NCBI GenBank assembly: GCA_944323245.1
Contig: CALURT010000009.1
Span: forward strand, 35,703-99,702
Direction: 5' to 3'
DNA: 64,000 bases
Source: an uncultured Bacteroidales bacterium
Lineage (GTDB): Bacteria; Bacteroidota; Bacteroidia; Bacteroidales; UBA932
Positions 53,839-62,488 of the stretch are shown in pieces; position 1 is the first letter of the stretch, and each line of letters starts with the position of its first letter. The notes beneath the pieces were generated by a model that worked only from the letters and a program-made list of their open reading frames with translations, did not search any database and had not been told where the DNA came from. The translations under genes and the position numbers were made by a program.

Positions 53839-54174
53839 ATGGAATTCGACTCTAACAAACCCATATTCATGCAGATTGTGGACAATTTCCACGAAAGGAT
53901 ACTGCAAGGTGAACTGAAACCGGAAGACAGGATACTTTCGGTCAGGGAACTCGGAGCAGAGTTGGGTGTCAATCCGAACACTGTGATGAGAAGCTATGAG
54001 AGACTGACTGCTTCGGGTATAATATACAATAAACGTGGCATCGGTTATTTTATCAGCGACGGGGCAAAAAACATAGTGGAACAACTCCAGCGGGAGGATT
54101 TCCTGACCAACGAAGTCCCTCGGATAAAGAAAAAACTGGAACTCCTCGGATTGGATTCCAGCATTTTCAACTAA
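53839..54174 (+). CDS. GntR-family regulator (YtrA-like)
   Basis: 111 residues: winged helix-turn-helix (about 10-70, IFMQIVDNFHERILQGELKPEDRILSVRELGAELGVNPNTVMRSYERL) and a short C-terminal helical tail (about 75-108) instead of a large effector domain. This is the YtrA subtype, which represses its own ABC transporter operon in many bacteria. It is last in the operon, 4 bp after the permease, and a palindrome lies at the operon's promoter. Confidence 0.9.
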   Translation: MEFDSNKPIFMQIVDNFHERILQGELKPEDRILSVRELGAELGVNPNTVMRSYERLTASGIIYNKRGIGYFISDGAKNIVEQLQREDFLTNEVPRIKKKLELLGLDSSIFN

Positions 54175-54248
54175 TGGCGGCAGTTTCGGCACGCTATTTG
54201 GATATTCCGTGAAAGCACACGATTAGTTAAACATAAATTCTTCTACAT

Positions 54249-54284
54249 AAAGGCGTCCGGGAGAGATTCTCCGACGCCTTTTCT
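54249..54284 (+). terminator. Terminator between the GntR operon and ffh
   Basis: AAGGCGTC (54250-54257) pairs with GACGCCTT (54273-54280), extended by inner pairs, followed by TTTTC. The minus-strand side ends in TTT, so it may also stop the ffh transcript. Confidence 0.8.
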
Positions 54285-54299
54285 TGTGTACTTCCTGAC

Positions 54300-54332
54300 T
54301 GATGCGGTAATGATGCGGTAATGATGCGATAC
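54300..54332. repeat. 11-bp tandem repeat, three units
   Basis: Two exact copies of TGATGCGGTAA (54300-54310, 54311-54321) and a third with changes at its end (TGATGCGATAC, 54322-54332), 13 bp before the end of ffh. No function is evident. Confidence 0.8.
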
Positions 54333-54345
54333 AATTCCGAAAATT

Positions 54346-55677
54346 TCAACGTCTCGGACGCTTCATGTTCTTCATCATGTTCTGCATTCCGCCTCCTATG
54401 GCGGTCTTCATCATCCTGCGGGTGCCTTCAAACTGCTTGAGAAGCCTGTTCACCTCAGCTATCGACCGTCCGCTGCCGTCAGCAATTCTCTTGCGCCTGC
54501 TTCCGTTGATAATCTCGGGCTTCTCCCTTTCGAGAGGAGTCATGGACATGATGATGGCTTCAATGCCCTTGAACGAATCATTGTCCATCTCGACGTCTTT
54601 CAAGGCCTTGCCTACTCCCGGAATCATAGAGGCAAGATCCTTTATGTTGCCCATTTTCTTGATCTGCTGGATCTGATTGTAGAAATCCATCAGCGTGAAC
54701 TGGTTCTTGGCGAGTTTCTTCTTGAGTTTCCTTGCCTGCTCCTCGTCGAACTGCTCCTGTGCCTTTTCCACGAGAGTGACCACGTCGCCCATTCCGAGGA
54801 TTCTGTCGGCGATTCTCTTCGGATGGAAGACATCCAATGCCTCCATCTTTTCCCCGGAACTTATGAACTTGATAGGTTTGCCCACAACAGCCTTGATGGA
54901 AAGGGCCGCACCGCCCCTCGTGTCTCCGTCCATCTTGGTAAGTACGACTCCGTCGAAATCGAGCCTGTCATTGAAGGCCTTGGCTGTCTCCACAGCGTCC
55001 TGTCCCGTCATGGCATCGACCACAAAGAGGGTTTCCGTAGGCTGCAGGGCCTTTTTAAGGGCTGCGATTTCATCCATCATCTCCTCGTCCACGGCGAGTC
55101 GTCCCGCAGTATCGACTATCACTACGGAGCAGCCTTCCTGCTTGGCCTTCTCCACGGCGTGCTTGGCTATCGCCACCGGATCCTTGACACCTTCTTCCGA
55201 ATATACGGGCACTCCTATCTGCTCTCCGAGCACCTTCAACTGGTCTATGGCCGCAGGCCTGTAAACGTCGCAGGCTGCAAGCATGACCTTCATTCCTTTT
55301 TTACTCTTGCAGTTGAGCGCCAATTTTCCTGAAAAGGTGGTCTTACCCGAACCCTGAAGACCGGCGACAAGGACAATACCCGGATGTCCCTTCACGTTGA
55401 TGTCTGTGGATTCGCTTCCCATAAGGGCGGCCAATTCGTCATGGACTATCTTGACCATCATCTGGTCCGGTCTCACGGCGGTAAGCACGTCCATTCCGAG
55501 CGCCTTCTGCTTCACATCGTCGCAGAACTGCTTGGCAATCTTATAGCTGACATCGGCGTCGAGCAATGCCCGCCTTATATCCTTGAGCGTTTCCGCAACG
55601 TTTATTTCGGTAATCTTTCCCTGTCCTTTCAGAATCTTGAAAGAACGTTCGAGTCTGTCTACTAAATTATCAAACAT
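54346..55677 (-). CDS. ffh: Signal recognition particle protein Ffh
   Basis: GTPase that binds signal sequences and, with SRP RNA and FtsY, targets membrane proteins. 443 residues: N domain (about 1-90), G domain with GLQGSGKTTFSGKLA (about 110-124), DTAGRL (about 193-198) and TKMDGDTRGGAALS, and a Met-rich M domain (about 325-443) ending MKTAIGGGMQNMMKNMKRPRR. It lies 24 bp after lysA. Confidence 0.96.
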   Translation of the reverse strand: MFDNLVDRLERSFKILKGQGKITEINVAETLKDIRRALLDADVSYKIAKQFCDDVKQKALGMDVLTAVRPDQMMVKIVHDELAALMGSESTDINVKGHPGIVLVAGLQGSGKTTFSGKLALNCKSKKGMKVMLAACDVYRPAAIDQLKVLGEQIGVPVYSEEGVKDPVAIAKHAVEKAKQEGCSVVIVDTAGRLAVDEEMMDEIAALKKALQPTETLFVVDAMTGQDAVETAKAFNDRLDFDGVVLTKMDGDTRGGAALSIKAVVGKPIKFISSGEKMEALDVFHPKRIADRILGMGDVVTLVEKAQEQFDEEQARKLKKKLAKNQFTLMDFYNQIQQIKKMGNIKDLASMIPGVGKALKDVEMDNDSFKGIEAIIMSMTPLEREKPEIINGSRRKRIADGSGRSIAEVNRLLKQFEGTRRMMKTAIGGGMQNMMKNMKRPRR

Positions 55678-55701
55678 ATATCCAATATCTTTTGTTTTTC
55701 A

Positions 55702-56913
55702 TTATTCACTGACAGCAACGGGCGGGACTGCGGTCACTGCGTCGCCGATTCTGTCGGAGTAGACGGTCCCGGCGCAGTCCCTCAGGTTGTACCTCATGGA
55801 CATCACCTGTCCGTATGCACCGGCTGTCCTTATTGCTATCAGATCTCCCCTGACACTCGCCGGAAGCACTCTGCCTGCGCCCCAGACATCGCTCGATTCG
55901 CAGACCGGTCCCACAATGTCATAAACCTGCTCTCCGGACGCACCGCGATGCGAAGCGGAAACGTTTTCAATGCTGTGATATGCTCCGTACAACGCCGGAC
56001 GTATGAGATCGTTCATTCCGGCGTCGACTATCAGAAAGGTCTTGGTATCGCCGCCCTTGACATAGAGGACCTTAGTAAAAAGCGTACCGCACTGAGCCAC
56101 GACTGAACGGCCGGGCTCGACATGTATCCTCTGACCGCTTCTGCGTTTCAGGTGCCTGTCGATGGTATCGAACCAAAGGCCGAAATCAGGCAGAATGGCA
56201 TCATCCGGATTCTCGTAATCCACACCGAGACCGCCTCCGAGGTCGATATTCTGGACGGCGAATCCTGCCGACTCGAAATATTCCACCACCTCGGACGCCC
56301 TTCTGCATTCCAACGAGAACACTTCCTTCACATCGGTAATCTGCGAACCTACATGGAAATGAAGTCCGTTGAAGTCTATGTTCCCGCAATCCCGCAGGAG
56401 TATTATCGCACTGTCGAAATCATGGGCCGATATGCCGAACTTGTTTTCATAAAGCCCGGTGGTAACATATTTGTGCGTATGGGCGTCGATATTCGGGTTG
56501 ATCCTGAGCGACACCTTAGCCCTGACTCCCAATCTTCCCGCCAAGGCGTCCAATACCTTGAGTTCCTGAAGGGATTCACAGTTGAATGCAAAAATATCAG
56601 CCTCCAACGCATGGATGATTTCCTCATCTGTCTTCCCCGCTCCGGCAAAGACTGTCTTCTCCGGAGGGAAACCGCACCTAATGGCACAAAGGACCTCGTT
56701 CCCGCTTACGCAATCAGCTCCTATACCCTTGGCGCTTATTGCCTTAAGAATCCTTTCATCGGCATTTGCCTTGACGGCGTAGTGGACTTCGATTCCGTGT
56801 CTTGCGGCAGATTCCGTCAATGAGACAAGGGTCGCATCCAAGAGGTCCATGTCGTAATGGTAAAACGGTGTCCTTATTTTTTCAAGTTCTGATATTTCTC
56901 TAATATTCAACAT
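55702..56913 (-). CDS. lysA: Diaminopimelate decarboxylase
   Basis: PLP enzyme for the last step of lysine synthesis. 403 residues from the ATG at 56913. Seen: YAVKANADERIL with the PLP lysine (about residue 48), NCESLQEL, LHFHVGSQITD, NIDLGGGLGVDY, VEPGRSVVAQCG, NDLIRPALYGAYH and GPVCESSDVWG, all of the DAP-decarboxylase rather than ornithine type. A minus-strand TATTTTTG lies at 56952-56959. It is divergent from the deoxyhypusine-synthase-like gene. Confidence 0.95.
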   Translation of the reverse strand: MLNIREISELEKIRTPFYHYDMDLLDATLVSLTESAARHGIEVHYAVKANADERILKAISAKGIGADCVSGNEVLCAIRCGFPPEKTVFAGAGKTDEEIIHALEADIFAFNCESLQELKVLDALAGRLGVRAKVSLRINPNIDAHTHKYVTTGLYENKFGISAHDFDSAIILLRDCGNIDFNGLHFHVGSQITDVKEVFSLECRRASEVVEYFESAGFAVQNIDLGGGLGVDYENPDDAILPDFGLWFDTIDRHLKRRSGQRIHVEPGRSVVAQCGTLFTKVLYVKGGDTKTFLIVDAGMNDLIRPALYGAYHSIENVSASHRGASGEQVYDIVGPVCESSDVWGAGRVLPASVRGDLIAIRTAGAYGQVMSMRYNLRDCAGTVYSDRIGDAVTAVPPVAVSE

Positions 56914-57024
56914 ATTGGGCATCAAGCTCAAATTAAACGCAAAAACGATTGCAAAAATAGGGAAAAAATCGCTAATTTCGCAGCCTGAAACAAGATAATG
57001 TCAACATTATAAATAAAAAAACAG

Positions 57025-58005
57025 ATGAAAATGGAAAAAGGTCCTATTTCTAAATTCATTACGCACCATTACCGCCATTTCAATTCGGCGGCTCTGGTGG
57101 ATGCCGCCAAAGCATACGATGAGCACATCAACAAGGGCGGAAAAATGATGTTAGCCATGGCCGGAGCCATGAGTACTGCTGAACTCGGGCTGTCGCTTGC
57201 TGAAATGATCCGTCAGGACAAGATCCAGATCGTTTCCTGCTCGGCAAACAATCTCGAGGAAGACATCATGAACCTCGTGGCACACAACCATTACTACCGT
57301 GTCCCGAACTACAGGGATCTGACTCCTGCGCAGGAAAAGGAACTTCTCGAAAATCACATGAACCGCGTGACCGATACGTGCATTCCTGAAGAGGAGGCTT
57401 TCCGCAGGCTCGAAGACCATCTTCTCGAGGTATGGAAAGACATGCAGGCCAAAGGCGAAAGACTCCTCCCGTACGAAGTGATGTACCGTCTGCTCAGAAG
57501 CGGAGTACTCGAAAAATACTACGAAATCGACCCTAAGGACAGCTGGGTGCTTGCCGCCTGCGAAAAGAACATTCCTATCGTCGTTCCGGCATGGGAGGAC
57601 TGCACCACGGCCAACATCTTCACGGCACACTGCATAAAGGGAGAACTCGATCCGCACATCATCAAGAACGGTGTCGAGACCATGATTTTCCTTACAGACT
57701 GGTACAAGCACAATTCGGGCGGAGCAGGCGTAGGCTTCTTCCAGATCGGAGGCGGTACTGCAGGCGACTTCCCTATCTGCGTGGTTCCTATGATGGAACA
57801 GGACCTCGGCTGGACAGGCACGCCGCTTTGGGCATACTTCTGCCAGATTTCAGACTGCACCACTTCCTACGGTTCATATTCCGGAGCTGTCCCTAACGAA
57901 AAGATTACATGGGGAAAGCTTGATGTAGATACGCCGAGATTCATCATCGAATCGGATGCTACCATAGTTGCGCCGCTGATTTTCAGCTACGTACTCGGAT
58001 GGTAA
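57025..58005 (+). CDS. Deoxyhypusine synthase family protein
   Basis: 326 residues of the fold that transfers an aminobutyl group from spermidine. Seen: the NAD-binding residues in LAMAGAMSTAELG (about 43-55) and VSCSANNLEED, then GGAGVGFFQIGGGTAGDFPICVVP and the lysine in ITWGK (K298), which matches the catalytic lysine of true deoxyhypusine synthase. Bacteria lack eIF5A, so the acceptor must be different; some bacterial relatives make homospermidine. Only 7 bp separate it from a membrane-bound AraC-type regulator. A near-match -7 element (TAATTTCG) sits at 56973-56980. Confidence 0.88.
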   Translation: MKMEKGPISKFITHHYRHFNSAALVDAAKAYDEHINKGGKMMLAMAGAMSTAELGLSLAEMIRQDKIQIVSCSANNLEEDIMNLVAHNHYYRVPNYRDLTPAQEKELLENHMNRVTDTCIPEEEAFRRLEDHLLEVWKDMQAKGERLLPYEVMYRLLRSGVLEKYYEIDPKDSWVLAACEKNIPIVVPAWEDCTTANIFTAHCIKGELDPHIIKNGVETMIFLTDWYKHNSGGAGVGFFQIGGGTAGDFPICVVPMMEQDLGWTGTPLWAYFCQISDCTTSYGSYSGAVPNEKITWGKLDVDTPRFIIESDATIVAPLIFSYVLGW

Positions 58006-58012
58006 CCCGGTC

Positions 58013-59185
58013 ATGGGTTTCTTCGAAACACTGAACGACATCAGACTGTTGCAGAAAATCGCAATGGTCGTTGCAGCGTCCCTCGCCATCGTCCTGCTGC
58101 TTATCAAGGTTCCACATTCGGAACACGCCAAAAAGCTGACGAGAGCGAAGGACACTGTTGCGTTCAGCTACCTTATATGTTCATTCATATTCGGTTATAC
58201 CCTCTACCACAGCGATATCGGGAATTACGAGGTATTTTCGGCCCTGATGATGCTTATCAACGTGGCATTTTCGTCCGCCACCCTCGGTTATTCCCTTATA
58301 AACCTGTTGAACTACAGGAGTGTAAGTGCAGGCAGACTCCTTATCAGTATTTTCGCCATTTTCCTTGCCAGCATAGCACTTGTCGAAATTTTCTTCTCCG
58401 ACACGGACAGGCTGTTCAAGATAGCCATGATAGTCGGGATAGCGCTTTTCTGCGGATTGTGCATATACTACATCATAATTTTCGACAAACTGTACAAGAA
58501 AGGAGTCAAGCTGCTTGAAAAATATTATGACGAGGACGAAGACCACAAACTGAAGTGGATCAAGTTCTGCTTCATACTTGCAATGCTTACCGACATGTTC
58601 ATTCTCGTCTATCTTCTGCTGCCGAAGGGCCTGATGATCATCTATGTCGGCTTCTACATCCTTTTTCTTCTGTATTTCGCAAGCAATTTCATCTCCTTCA
58701 TCGGTAGCCACAAACTGCTTTTAGATGCATTCGGACATTGGACCATCAGCAGGCCGAGAAAGAAAAGAAAGACGGCACAGCGTGTCAGAAAGGCCGTTGT
58801 GTCCGCACCCAAAGAGGACAGCCAGCAAGAAGACAAGACCGATCCTGACACTCTCGAAAATGCCCTTGAAAAATGGGTAAGCGAAAAGAAATTCAGGGAA
58901 TACGACAAAAGTCGGGAGGAAATAGCTGCAGAACTCGGTACATCGAAAGAATATCTCCACTACTATTTCATCACAAACAAGGGCGTCGATTTCCGGACAT
59001 GGAGGACCGAACTGCGCATTGAAGAGGCCAAAAGACTTCTTATCGAGGACAAGAATCTATCAATCAACATAATAGGCGAAATGTCCGGATTCAGCGACCG
59101 TTCCAATTTCCACAGGCAGTTTACCAAGACTGTCGGATGTTCGCCGAAACAATGGAGAGAAAACAAGGGTGTCATTCAGGAATGA
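58013..59185 (+). CDS. Membrane-embedded AraC-family regulator (7TM + helix-turn-helix)
   Basis: 390 residues. The first 235 contain about seven membrane segments (near 16-33, 48-66, 72-98, 107-127, 136-157, 183-202, 205-230) with short loops and no extracytoplasmic domain, then a charged linker (about 245-285) and a C-terminal AraC DNA-binding domain (about 285-388) with EIAAELGTSKEYLHYYFITNKGVDFRTWRTELRIEEAKRLL and the second helix-turn-helix NIIGEMSGFSDRSNFHRQFTKTVGCSPKQWR. It would sense a membrane or lipid signal and bind DNA at the membrane. It overlaps the convergent lipoprotein gene by 14 bp. Confidence 0.87.
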   Translation: MGFFETLNDIRLLQKIAMVVAASLAIVLLLIKVPHSEHAKKLTRAKDTVAFSYLICSFIFGYTLYHSDIGNYEVFSALMMLINVAFSSATLGYSLINLLNYRSVSAGRLLISIFAIFLASIALVEIFFSDTDRLFKIAMIVGIALFCGLCIYYIIIFDKLYKKGVKLLEKYYDEDEDHKLKWIKFCFILAMLTDMFILVYLLLPKGLMIIYVGFYILFLLYFASNFISFIGSHKLLLDAFGHWTISRPRKKRKTAQRVRKAVVSAPKEDSQQEDKTDPDTLENALEKWVSEKKFREYDKSREEIAAELGTSKEYLHYYFITNKGVDFRTWRTELRIEEAKRLLIEDKNLSINIIGEMSGFSDRSNFHRQFTKTVGCSPKQWRENKGVIQE

Positions 59186-59642
59186 CTGGCACCCAGAAAT
59201 CCGTCAGAACGTACGAATTGGTTTCCTTGTCGTAGCCCTGGCCCGAAAAATCTATACTCAGTACCTGCCTTGACAATCTGTACCGGCCGTTCTCATCTCC
59301 GTCCACATCGGATACTTCCAATACATAGTAACATTTGTCGGACATTTCCGCAGCGACGCCGAATGCCCCGTTCTCATCGGAAAATGTCTCTTCGGTCTGC
59401 AAAGGGTAATTGCCGCTCTTGTCATCATTGTCATACACTTTCAGAGCGACCTTCATACCGGGAACCGCCGCTTCGGTATCCCAGTCATAAACGCCTCCGG
59501 AAATGACGAAAAGACCCTCTCCGTATTCGGGAGAGTCCATATCCATCATTAATTGACTGCATGAGGAAGTGAACGAGGCAATCAGACAGAGGCCTGCCGC
59601 CGCCATCATGATTCTGCCGTGAATGTATTCTGATAATTTCAT
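59172..59642 (-). CDS. Small lipoprotein, resembles radical-SAM-associated lipoproteins
   Basis: 156 residues: signal peptide with lipobox TSSC (Cys28), then a compact beta-rich domain (about 45-156) with GVYDWDTEAAVPGMKVAL (like a CarboxypepD_reg or Ig-like repeat) and VSDVDGDENGRYRLSRQVLSIDF. The DVDG-x-ENG stretch is similar to small Bacteroidota lipoproteins encoded beside certain radical-SAM enzymes, but no radical-SAM gene is present here. It has its own strong promoter. The function is unknown. Confidence 0.7.
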   Translation of the reverse strand: MKLSEYIHGRIMMAAAGLCLIASFTSSCSQLMMDMDSPEYGEGLFVISGGVYDWDTEAAVPGMKVALKVYDNDDKSGNYPLQTEETFSDENGAFGVAAEMSDKCYYVLEVSDVDGDENGRYRLSRQVLSIDFSGQGYDKETNSYVLTDFWVPVIPE

Positions 59643-59688
59643 ACCGGTATATACTTGCTATATTGCCGGCTCAGGTTTTATTACGGCG

Positions 59689-59720
59689 CAAAGATAATGA
59701 GAAGGGACGCTCAATGCAAA
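59689..59720 (-). promoter_or_regulatory. Promoter for the small lipoprotein gene
   Basis: Minus strand: TTTG (59717-59720), 20 nt, TATCTTTG (59689-59696), exact at both elements. The leader is about 40 nt. Confidence 0.7.
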
Positions 59721-59732
59721 TTTATTTGATGA

Positions 59733-59782
59733 TTCGGGAATTAGACGGGGAATCTGCCTTTTCCACCCGAACAATTCCCGAA
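59733..59782. repeat. 10-bp inverted repeat downstream of the DUF4301 gene
   Basis: TTCGGGAATT (59733-59742) and AATTCCCGAA (59773-59782) pair exactly, 30 nt apart. On the minus strand it lies 14 bp after the DUF4301 stop and just before the lipoprotein promoter, so it may be a transcript end or an operator. Confidence 0.5.
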
Positions 59783-59795
59783 TACATTTGTTTGC

Positions 59796-61373
59796 CTACT
59801 GATGCGCAGGCCTGAGAAGGTCGAGAACCACCTTTACAGGATTGAATGTCTCAAGAGGGACTTCCACGAAAAGCGTATTCCAGTCGCTCATGGCCCCGTT
59901 CCACAGTCCCGGAAGTTCCAATGCCTTCAGTTCCCTTCCCTGATAACTCTTGGAACTGATGAATCCCGCATTCTCATCTACATGTGACAGAAGGTCGAAG
60001 CTGTTTCCCTTGTAGTCATGCAGGCAGCATACGATGTCTACCGGATTGAAATGCGTGGCCGAAGCAAGGGCATTGCGGGCATTCTCATCCGCAGTATTTA
60101 TCTGCACGCTTTCGAGAATCTGAAGCGAAGTGGACCCGTCGCTCTCCCTTATGATAAACGGCCCGCCGCCCGGTTCACCCTGATTGCGCACCATTCCGCA
60201 GACCCTTATCGGCCTGTTGAGTTTTTCCCGGAGTCTTATCGCCCTTGTCTTGCAATCCTCGGCGTATGGCATTTCGATACAGAGTTCATCACGGAGGAAT
60301 TCTTCTATATCATTGCAGAGCAACTGGCATTTTTCGCTCATGTAAGCCTCGTCGACTCCTATCGGATTGTACCCCGGAATATTCGGGGTCGGTTCGAACA
60401 TCTTGAAGTCCGCCCCGGTCACCGCGTCGAGTTCTTTCAGATAACCGAATATCTTGTCCCTGAGTTCCACGGCCTTTCCGAGCAGGACCTTCTTGTATTT
60501 GACCGTTACCGGCAAAAGCCTCTCGTTGGCGACATTGTCGATATTCTTTATCGAAACCACTTCCTCCTCGATTTCATTCAGATTGTAGATAAGGGCGCCG
60601 TGTCCGGCCGGACGGAAGAGGAGACTCCCGTCTTCCGTGCGGAAAGGATTGTTCTCCACGTCAACAGCCACGGTATCTGTCGCCTTGTCCTGGAAAGTGA
60701 AACGGATATTGTACCTGACACCGTATCTTTTCTCGAAAATATCCTGCACGGAGGCAAGCGCTTCTTCGAACAGATGCTGATGTTCCGGCGAAATGGTCAC
60801 CACGAGATTTGCCGAGCCGTCCGAGTTTCTCATGTAGTTCTGCGCCTCCACAAGGTGTTCCGCAAAGGCGGTTCTCGTCTCTCCGTCGGCATAGCGGTGG
60901 AATTTGAGGACACCTTTCGGTTTGGCCCCGTAATTCAGGCCTTCGGAAGTCAACGTCTTCGACAACACCGATTTCCTGTATTCCGGCGTATCTTCAGGAG
61001 AGCCGAAAAGCTCACTGTCATAAAAGGCGAAACGCCCGATATTTGCCACGAACTTGGCCGCAGGCGAATCCGCAGGCACGTCTTCTCCGTTTTTCAATTT
61101 GTCAAGACCGCTGAACAGGTCCTTGAACATTCTCGAAGCGGCTCCCGAAGCAGGCACGAACTTGCATTTTCCGTTGATTTCAGCCGATTCGTAATACTTC
61201 ACTGCAGCTTCAGCCTGGGCGTCATCGAGCACGCATATCCCCTTCTCGGGAGTGGCCGGAGCCACTATGTCCATCCACGGGAATCCTTTTCTGAATTGCT
61301 CGATCTGTCCTTTCACAGTCTGTACCGAGGAGCCTCTTTCCTCAATCTGTCTGATGTCTTTTTCAGTAAACAT
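59796..61373 (-). CDS. DUF4301 protein
   Basis: 525 residues, cytosolic by lack of signal peptide or membrane helix. Seen: an N-terminal MFTEKDIRQIEERGSSVQTVKGQIEQFRKGFPW, a GAASRMFKDLF segment (about 95-105) and a C-terminal block NPVDIVCCLHDYKGNSFDLLSHVDENAGFIS. The family is confined mostly to Bacteroidota and has no known activity; the GAASR segment and a nearby basic loop recall sugar-nucleotide binding, but I cannot support a reaction. It follows pdxB by 59 bp. Confidence 0.82.
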   Translation of the reverse strand: MFTEKDIRQIEERGSSVQTVKGQIEQFRKGFPWMDIVAPATPEKGICVLDDAQAEAAVKYYESAEINGKCKFVPASGAASRMFKDLFSGLDKLKNGEDVPADSPAAKFVANIGRFAFYDSELFGSPEDTPEYRKSVLSKTLTSEGLNYGAKPKGVLKFHRYADGETRTAFAEHLVEAQNYMRNSDGSANLVVTISPEHQHLFEEALASVQDIFEKRYGVRYNIRFTFQDKATDTVAVDVENNPFRTEDGSLLFRPAGHGALIYNLNEIEEEVVSIKNIDNVANERLLPVTVKYKKVLLGKAVELRDKIFGYLKELDAVTGADFKMFEPTPNIPGYNPIGVDEAYMSEKCQLLCNDIEEFLRDELCIEMPYAEDCKTRAIRLREKLNRPIRVCGMVRNQGEPGGGPFIIRESDGSTSLQILESVQINTADENARNALASATHFNPVDIVCCLHDYKGNSFDLLSHVDENAGFISSKSYQGRELKALELPGLWNGAMSDWNTLFVEVPLETFNPVKVVLDLLRPAHQ

Positions 61374-61432
61374 GGTCTTATAGGTTTATGTGTTATTACT
61401 TGAATGCCGTTATCGGTTGAACTTCCTTTCCG

Positions 61433-62488
61433 TCAGTCCACGAATATTTCACGTCTGTACTTGTAGTTGCTCCTCAGCTTTTCAAAGTCATGCGGAGCCA
61501 TGCGGAACATGAAATCATCCGTAAATATAGGATAATTATATTGAAAAACAGAGGTTATTTCCCCCTGGTTCTTTCCTCTGAGGTCGAGCTTTACCGGCTG
61601 GTGTTCCGGAAGATCGCTTTCCGGATAGAAGTCGAAAAGCTCGTATATGCCGAATTTACGGGCGATTGCCTGTACGGAAGAGGCTGTCCCGTTCATCTTG
61701 CCCTGCAGGGAATAGCCTGCTATATGAGGAGTGGCGATATCCACCATATCCATAAGTCCAAGATTGATATCAGGTTCATGACACCACGTGTCTATGATGA
61801 CAGGACCGAGTTTCGGAATGGCTTCCATAAGGGCGTTCTCGTCGACTACCTCTCCTCTCGATGCGTTGATGAAAAAGGTTCCGGGGCGCATCAGCCCGAA
61901 GAAATCGCTGTCGGCCATTCCTCTTGTCGTCTCGTCCAACGGAGTGTGCATCGTGACGATATTGGCGTTTGCAAGGAGATAGTCGAGAGGGCAGAATTTT
62001 TCGGAACCTTCCCTTTCCGCCCTCGGAGGGTCACAGCGCAGGATACGGAATCCGAGATGGGCTGCCATGTGCTCGATCTTGCGACCTACGTTTCCCACGC
62101 CTATGATACCGATGACCGGGTCGTCCAATTTTATGGATTTCCTCGATGCCGTCCCGTATAGGGCGGAAAAGACATACTGCATCACGCCTCCCGCATTGCA
62201 TCCTGCAGCGTTATGCACTTCAATTCCGTGCGCAGCACAATATTCCGAATCTATATGGTCGGTCCCTATCGTAGCCGTGGCTATCATCCTGACCGGAGTG
62301 CCGTCAAGCAGTGACGCATTGCACAATGTGCGTGTCCTGATTATCAATGCGTCGGCATCCGCTATATCGGCCTTTGAAATGGCATTGCCGTCAATATATG
62401 AAATGTCGGCGTATGGTTCGAAGACGCCTTCGAGAAAGGGTACGTGGCTGTCTGCCACTATTTTCAGTCTTTTTCCTGTCATGTTCAT
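61433..62488 (-). CDS. pdxB: Erythronate-4-phosphate dehydrogenase PdxB
   Basis: Second step of the DXP-dependent vitamin B6 pathway. 351 residues: N-terminal substrate domain KIVADSHVPFLEGVFEPYADISYID, NAD-binding Rossmann domain with GIIGVGNVGRKIE (about 129-141), LDETTRGMADSDFF and DTWCHEPDINLGLMDMVDIATPHIAGYS with the catalytic His region, and a short C-terminal dimerisation part. It overlaps the DUF721 gene by 4 bp (ATGA type), so translation is coupled. Confidence 0.94.
   Translation of the reverse strand: MNMTGKRLKIVADSHVPFLEGVFEPYADISYIDGNAISKADIADADALIIRTRTLCNASLLDGTPVRMIATATIGTDHIDSEYCAAHGIEVHNAAGCNAGGVMQYVFSALYGTASRKSIKLDDPVIGIIGVGNVGRKIEHMAAHLGFRILRCDPPRAEREGSEKFCPLDYLLANANIVTMHTPLDETTRGMADSDFFGLMRPGTFFINASRGEVVDENALMEAIPKLGPVIIDTWCHEPDINLGLMDMVDIATPHIAGYSLQGKMNGTASSVQAIARKFGIYELFDFYPESDLPEHQPVKLDLRGKNQGEITSVFQYNYPIFTDDFMFRMAPHDFEKLRSNYKYRREIFVD

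Noticed and set aside
60018..61403. 461-codon open frame antisense to the DUF4301 gene
   Set aside because: The DUF4301 frame has family motifs, while the antisense frame has a composition typical of reverse translation and no homology I recognise.
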